A DNA stretch of 64,000 bases, taken from contig CAZRWD010000001.1 of assembly GCA_964603785.1 (NCBI GenBank), positions 186,001 to 250,000 on the forward strand, read 5' to 3'. Of this stretch, positions 60,224 through 64,000 are shown one piece after another. A program made the position numbers and the translations under genes. Under the pieces are notes generated by a model. That model worked only from the letters and a program-made list of their open reading frames with translations, did no database searches and was not told the origin of the DNA. The stretch comes from CAZRWD01 sp964603785 (GTDB lineage Bacteria; Fermentibacterota; Fermentibacteria; Fermentibacterales; Fermentibacteraceae). Numbering within the stretch: position 1 is the first letter of the stretch; every line of letters begins with the position of its first letter.

Positions 60224-62038
60224 TCACTCCAGCCGGGCTATGATCGATTCGAGATACCTCATGGCGCTTTCCACGGGGGCCGGGGTGGCGAGGTCGACGC
60301 CGGTCCGGGCCAGCAGTTCCAGCGGAGGCCTGGAGCAGCCGGAGGAGAGGAACTCCATGTAGGAGTCGAGGGCGCCCGGCTCGCAATCCAGTATCCTCCT
60401 GCCGATCGCGACCGACGATGCCAGTCCCGTGGCGTACTTGTAGACGTAGAAGTTGTAGTAGAAGTGGGGTATCCTGGCCCATTCGCCCGCGATGAGGGCG
60501 CCATCCCCGGAGAGGTCTAGATCCCCGCCGTGGTACAGCCCGACCAGGTCGAGGTATCTGCCGTTGAGGAAGTCGGGCGTGACCGCCCCGCCGCCTTCGA
60601 CCTCCCGGTGGACGATCCACTCGAACTCGGCGAACATGGTCTGCCTGAACACGGTGGTCCTGAAGTCGTTCACCGTCTTCTCCATCAGATAGGCGCGCAG
60701 GGCCTCGTCCCCGGTCCGCGACATCAGCATGTCCGCCAGGAGGACCTCGTTCAGCGTCGAGGCCACCTCGGCCAGGATTATCCTGTAGTCGGACATGTGA
60801 TAGGGCTGATGCCGCCTGGAGAGCAGGCTGTGCATCGAGTGCCCCGCCTCGTGCGCGAGGGTGAAGACCGAGTCGAGGGTTCCCGTGAAGTTGTGGAGGA
60901 TGTACGGCCAGGTGTCGTGGCAGCCGCCGGAGTAGGCTCCAGAACGCTTGCCCCTGTTCTCGTACCGGTCGACCCACCTGTTCTCGAAACCCCTCTCCAG
61001 GTCCGCCACGTAGTCCGCGCCCAGCGGCTCCACGGCGTCGAGGGTCATCCGGACGGCCTCTTCGAAGCCATATCTGCGGTCGTCGGTCCTGCGTGACTGG
61101 ACATAGAGGTCCCAGGGGCGGAGCTTCTCGAGCCCCATGCCCCTGCGCTTGGCGGCGTAGTAGCGGTACATGACCGGCAGGCTGCCGTGGATGGCTTCGA
61201 TCAGAGAGCCGTACACGTCGACAGACACCCTGTCGGCGAAGAGGGAGGCCTCCAGAGCCGAGGGATACCCGCGGGCGCGGGAGTTGAAGATGTTGCTCTT
61301 CACCTCGCCGTCCAGAAGGGCGGCGGCGGTGTTGAGGTTCCCTCCCAGCTCCCTGTAGAATCCCATGAAGGCGGCGTGTCTGACGGAAGGATCACGCTCC
61401 TCCAGGAGGGGTATCAGATTCGCCTGCGTCAGACGGGTCCTCGCGCCCTCCGGACCCTCGATCTCGGGGAGCCTCGCGGGCATGTCGACGTCGTTCAGCT
61501 TCCCGAAGGCTGACTGGAACCCTCCGGTCACCTCGCGCGACATGGCGAGCAGCTTCTCCTCGCAGGCGGAGAGGGTGAAGGGCCTGAAGCGCAGCAGCTC
61601 CTCCAGCCACCTGGCGTACGGCTCGAGACAGGATTCCTTCATCATGTCCCCGAGGCGCTCCGGGGGTATCGCGAACAGCTCTGGCATGAACCAGGACTGC
61701 GCGGTGCGGAACTCGTTGATCCGCGACTCGCACCTGTCGTTCATGCTTGAGTGGATGGGATCGGAAAGGTCCTCGTCCTGCCTCATGGAGGCGTACACGT
61801 ACAGCTTCTCGAGGATCCTGCCCATCTCTATGACATCCCGTACAGCGGATGCCAGGCTGTCGGCGGATTCCGAAAGCGTCCCGGCACGCCGGGCGATCTC
61901 CCCGGGCAGGGCTGCAGTGGATGCGAAAGCCTCCTCCCAGGCCTGATCGGTCTGGAATATCTCCTCGACCGCCCACCTGTCCCCGAGCGGGACATGGGTC
62001 CTCTCGACTGGTCCTCCGGTCTTCTCCACTCCGGTCAT
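60224..62038 (-). CDS. pepF: Oligoendopeptidase F family protein (M3B)
   Basis: 604 residues, full length. Cytoplasmic zinc metallopeptidase degrading peptides of about 7-17 residues. HEAGHSMHSLLS gives the HExxH-type zinc site, and the third ligand Glu is in EVASTLNE. The helical N-terminal domain has LYVYASMRQDEDL, and the C-terminal Y-Y-N-F-Y-V-Y-K-Y-A string is typical. The ATG overlaps the thioesterase stop (ATGA). Confidence 0.93.
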   Translation of the reverse strand: MTGVEKTGGPVERTHVPLGDRWAVEEIFQTDQAWEEAFASTAALPGEIARRAGTLSESADSLASAVRDVIEMGRILEKLYVYASMRQDEDLSDPIHSSMNDRCESRINEFRTAQSWFMPELFAIPPERLGDMMKESCLEPYARWLEELLRFRPFTLSACEEKLLAMSREVTGGFQSAFGKLNDVDMPARLPEIEGPEGARTRLTQANLIPLLEERDPSVRHAAFMGFYRELGGNLNTAAALLDGEVKSNIFNSRARGYPSALEASLFADRVSVDVYGSLIEAIHGSLPVMYRYYAAKRRGMGLEKLRPWDLYVQSRRTDDRRYGFEEAVRMTLDAVEPLGADYVADLERGFENRWVDRYENRGKRSGAYSGGCHDTWPYILHNFTGTLDSVFTLAHEAGHSMHSLLSRRHQPYHMSDYRIILAEVASTLNEVLLADMLMSRTGDEALRAYLMEKTVNDFRTTVFRQTMFAEFEWIVHREVEGGGAVTPDFLNGRYLDLVGLYHGGDLDLSGDGALIAGEWARIPHFYYNFYVYKYATGLASSVAIGRRILDCEPGALDSYMEFLSSGCSRPPLELLARTGVDLATPAPVESAMRYLESIIARLE

Positions 62039-62424
62039 CTCCCTCTCCTGTCGAGCCTCCCGAGGAAGGCCGCGATATCGACTACGACCCTCTCGTGGAC
62101 GCCCTCACCCACCGTCCCACTCGAATCGGAAGCGTTCACGCTGAAAAGGAGCCTCGAACCGGTCACCCGCTCGAGCACGGCCGTGGCGGTGACCCTCTCC
62201 CCGGGGGGGGTGGGGGCGGTGTGCCTGACGTCCACCCTCGTCCCCACCGTCGTCATGCCCTCCCCGAGGAAGGGCTGGACTGCCGTGAACGCGGCCCTCT
62301 CCATGAGGGCTATCATCATGGGGGTGGAGAAGACGTCCAGTGCGCCCGAATCTACCGTGCTCGCCAGGTTGCCGGGGCCGACAACCGTCTCTGCGGTTCC
62401 TCTCGCTCCGGGGGCTGCATCCAT
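62035..62424 (-). CDS. Hot-dog thioesterase (fluoroacetyl-CoA thioesterase-like)
   Basis: 129 residues. The FlK-type pattern is STPMMIALMERAAFTAVQPFL, TTVGTRVDVRHTAPTPPGERVTATAVL and GEGVHERVVVD. These proteins hydrolyse small acyl-CoA thioesters; the substrate cannot be inferred. GGAGGAG sits four bases before the ATG. It precedes pepF in one minus-strand unit. Confidence 0.8.
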   Translation of the reverse strand: MDAAPGARGTAETVVGPGNLASTVDSGALDVFSTPMMIALMERAAFTAVQPFLGEGMTTVGTRVDVRHTAPTPPGERVTATAVLERVTGSRLLFSVNASDSSGTVGEGVHERVVVDIAAFLGRLDRRGR

Positions 62425-62492
62425 GTGGCTCCTCCCGCCGTCTGGGGAGTATAGGGCATGAATACCGGCGGGGCCATCAAGGGGGCGCTTGC

Positions 62493-63746
62493 ATGCAGGC
62501 CTCTCCCGAGGCATTCTCGGGGATGACTGGAAGGGCGGGTGAACCGGGGGGCGGGGCGCCGGGCCGCATGGGCGGCACGATGGCGCGCCTCCTCGTAGGC
62601 GTCGCGATCATAGCCGGCGCGAACAACGTCTTCACCGCCATCATGCCGGACTTCCTGCACAACGTGCTGCGTGTCGGGGGCGAGGTCCGCGGGGCGCTGG
62701 AGACGCCGAGGGAGCTTCCCGGCTTCCTGCAGGTGGTGCTGGTCGGCCTCGTGGCGGGAATGCCCAAGGGCAGGTCGGTCTCGATCTGCTTCGCCGCCGG
62801 CGTGGTGAGCTTCGTCGTCCTCGCCTTCGCCGGCTCCTCCTTCGCGGTCTTCATCTCGGCGATGATACTCTGGTCGACCGGCATGCACCTCTACGTGCCC
62901 CTCCGCGACGCACTGGCCATGGAGGTAGGGGGCGACCGCAGGAGGGGATGGGTCCTCGGGACCGTGGGTGCGTGGCGATCGGCGGGCCTCATGATCGGCA
63001 CCGCCATGGTCTGGCTTCTGATGAGGGCTGCCGGGACGGGCTACCAGCCGGCCTATCTCGCCACGGCGGCCCTCCTCCTGGCCGGCACCGCGATCTCCCT
63101 GACGATACCGAGGGTCGACGGCGACCGTCCCGCGGGTGCCGGCAGGATGGGCCTGAGGGAGAGGTTCGTCCTGAGGCGCGGATACTGGCTGTACTACGTG
63201 CTCGCGGTGCTGTTCGGCGCGAGGAAGCAGATATTCCTGACCTTCGCCCCCTGGCTCCTGGTCAGCAGGTTCGGCCAGAGGGCGCCGGACCTGGCCCTGG
63301 CGATGGGTGCGGCCGCGCTCCTGGGCCTCTTCTCGAAGCCGCTCTTCGGGAACCTCATCGACAGGCACGGCGAGCGGACCGTGCTCACGGCCGAGTCCTC
63401 CCTGGTCTTCCTGCTCTGCCTGGGCTATGCCTTCGCCCCGTCGCTCCTGGCCAGGGGGGCCGCCCTCGCGGTGCTGTATGCGCTGTACGTACTGGACGAG
63501 CTGCTGTTCTCGCTGAGCATGGCCAGGACGACCTACCTGACGAGGATCGCCGGATGTCCGGCGGACATAGTGCCCACCCTGGGCCTCGGGGGCACTCTGG
63601 ATCACGCCGTCTCGATGCTCGTCCCGGTCGGTGCGGGACTGCTCTGGGTGTTCGCCGGGCCGTGGTCCGTGTTCGTCCTCGCGGCTCTGGTGGCGCTGGC
63701 CAACCTCTACTTCGTCAGGATGATGCAGCCTCACTCCTGCGGATAG
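62493..63746 (+). CDS. MFS-type transporter
   Basis: 417 residues with about twelve hydrophobic segments (for example LLVGVAIIAGANNVFTAIM, GVVSFVVLAFAGSSFAVF, YLATAALLLAGTAISLTI, ALLGLFSKPLFGNLIDRHGERTV). The last is the cytoplasmic MFS loop, and RTTYLTRIAG recalls drug or solute antiporters. The substrate is unknown. GGGGG precedes ATG 62493, which is taken as the start though the first 25 residues are Gly-rich. Confidence 0.8.
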   Translation: MQASPEAFSGMTGRAGEPGGGAPGRMGGTMARLLVGVAIIAGANNVFTAIMPDFLHNVLRVGGEVRGALETPRELPGFLQVVLVGLVAGMPKGRSVSICFAAGVVSFVVLAFAGSSFAVFISAMILWSTGMHLYVPLRDALAMEVGGDRRRGWVLGTVGAWRSAGLMIGTAMVWLLMRAAGTGYQPAYLATAALLLAGTAISLTIPRVDGDRPAGAGRMGLRERFVLRRGYWLYYVLAVLFGARKQIFLTFAPWLLVSRFGQRAPDLALAMGAAALLGLFSKPLFGNLIDRHGERTVLTAESSLVFLLCLGYAFAPSLLARGAALAVLYALYVLDELLFSLSMARTTYLTRIAGCPADIVPTLGLGGTLDHAVSMLVPVGAGLLWVFAGPWSVFVLAALVALANLYFVRMMQPHSCG

Positions 63747-63750
63747 GAAA

Positions 63751-63774
63751 GGGCCCCCGCCTTCGCGGGGGCCC
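63751..63774 (+). terminator. Strong hairpin after the MFS gene
   Basis: Ten-base perfect stem (63751-63760 with 63765-63774) with a CTTC loop, five bases after the stop. Followed by CCCGAC, no U-tract. May serve both strands. Confidence 0.65.
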
Positions 63775-63796
63775 CCCGACCGCCGCTGGTGCGGTC

Positions 63797-64000
63797 CTAG
63801 TCCATCTGGTCGATGGTAACGCTCCAGACGAAGCCCTCGGGACCGATCTCCTGCTGCCAGAGGGTGTAGGTGTCTCCATCCACATCCTCGGCCTGCATGT
63901 CCCAGGTGCCCGTGGTGATCTCGACGGTGAAGCTCTCTCCGGGGGAGAGGATCTCGGAGCCGAGGCGGTCGTCGCCCCAGGGCTCGTCCGACCTGTCGAT
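63797..64000 (-). CDS. Partial protein with a WGDD...GES...DxDGD pattern (5' end missing)
   Basis: The last 67 residues of a minus-strand gene that runs off the window. It reads EPWGDDRLGSEILSPGESF, TVEITTGTWDMQAEDVDGDTY and ends GFVWSVTIDQMD. This resembles a common bacterial extracytoplasmic beta domain with the phrase WGxDxLxxxxLxPGExxxv, of unknown role. Convergent with the MFS gene and separated from it by a strong hairpin. Confidence 0.7.
   Translation of the reverse strand: MDRSDEPWGDDRLGSEILSPGESFTVEITTGTWDMQAEDVDGDTYTLWQQEIGPEGFVWSVTIDQMD

Noticed and set aside
1..64000. tRNA, rRNA, insertion sequences, phage genes, CRISPR
   Set aside because: No transposase or integrase motif, no array, and no tRNA-like cloverleaf was noticed while reading. 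A tRNA search tool would be the decisive test.

Overview
This is a dense, high-GC stretch of a bacterial chromosome from a Gram-negative (diderm) cell. Outer-membrane biogenesis genes (lolA, bamD, several SurA/PpiC-like folding factors) sit beside FtsEX, FtsK, Mfd and many lipoproteins. An orphan hydE-like gene hints at anaerobic hydrogen metabolism. Tandem prepilins with very large ectodomains and many serial lipoproteins recall uncultured FCB-group phyla (for example Fermentibacterota or Eisenbacteria relatives). That placement is an impression from gene content, not a demonstrated identity. No rRNA, tRNA, CRISPR array, insertion sequence or phage gene was seen.

Layout. 50-7989: recJ, a DinG-type helicase, pgeF, a TolB/TPR periplasmic protein, obg and dprA. 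8130-22659: an eight-gene surface cluster of PilX-like proteins, small prepilins, two giant PilW-like prepilins (about 1,290 and 986 residues) with MAM/jelly-roll-like modules, and a lipoprotein with eight copies of an Ig-like repeat. 22714-26847 (minus strand): a degenerate HD-GYP protein, an intact HD-GYP protein and a CAP-domain protein. 26890-30415: a B12-type radical SAM protein, aroE, hydE and aroK. 30471-35749: an HU protein fused to a CBM48 glycogen-binding domain, ftsK, a lipoprotein, lolA and rimO. 35830-40907: a small membrane protein, a TPR lipoprotein, bamD, nadD, pilT, an NfeD-like protein and a slipin. 40917-44487: dapA, dapB, the Memo/AMMECR1 pair and a coiled-coil lipoprotein. 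44553-51295: tyrS (minus), upp, an M23 peptidase and mfd. 51300-60148: four SurA/PpiC-like proteins, an RqcP-like S4 protein, ftsE, ftsX, yajC, def, fmt and a DUF116 protein. 60224-64000: pepF and a FlK-like thioesterase (minus), an MFS transporter, and the 3' end of one more minus-strand gene.

Genes are packed with 4-base NTGA overlaps between stop and start. ATGA, GTGA and TTGA all occur, and at least two well-supported genes (rimO and the AMMECR1 gene) appear to start at CTG inside CTGA. Hairpins between transcription units are very GC-rich and lack U-tracts. The most novel-looking elements are the giant-prepilin cluster, the HU-CBM48 fusion and the CTG starts. The dprA N-terminus is also odd: it is legible only inside the 3' end of obg.
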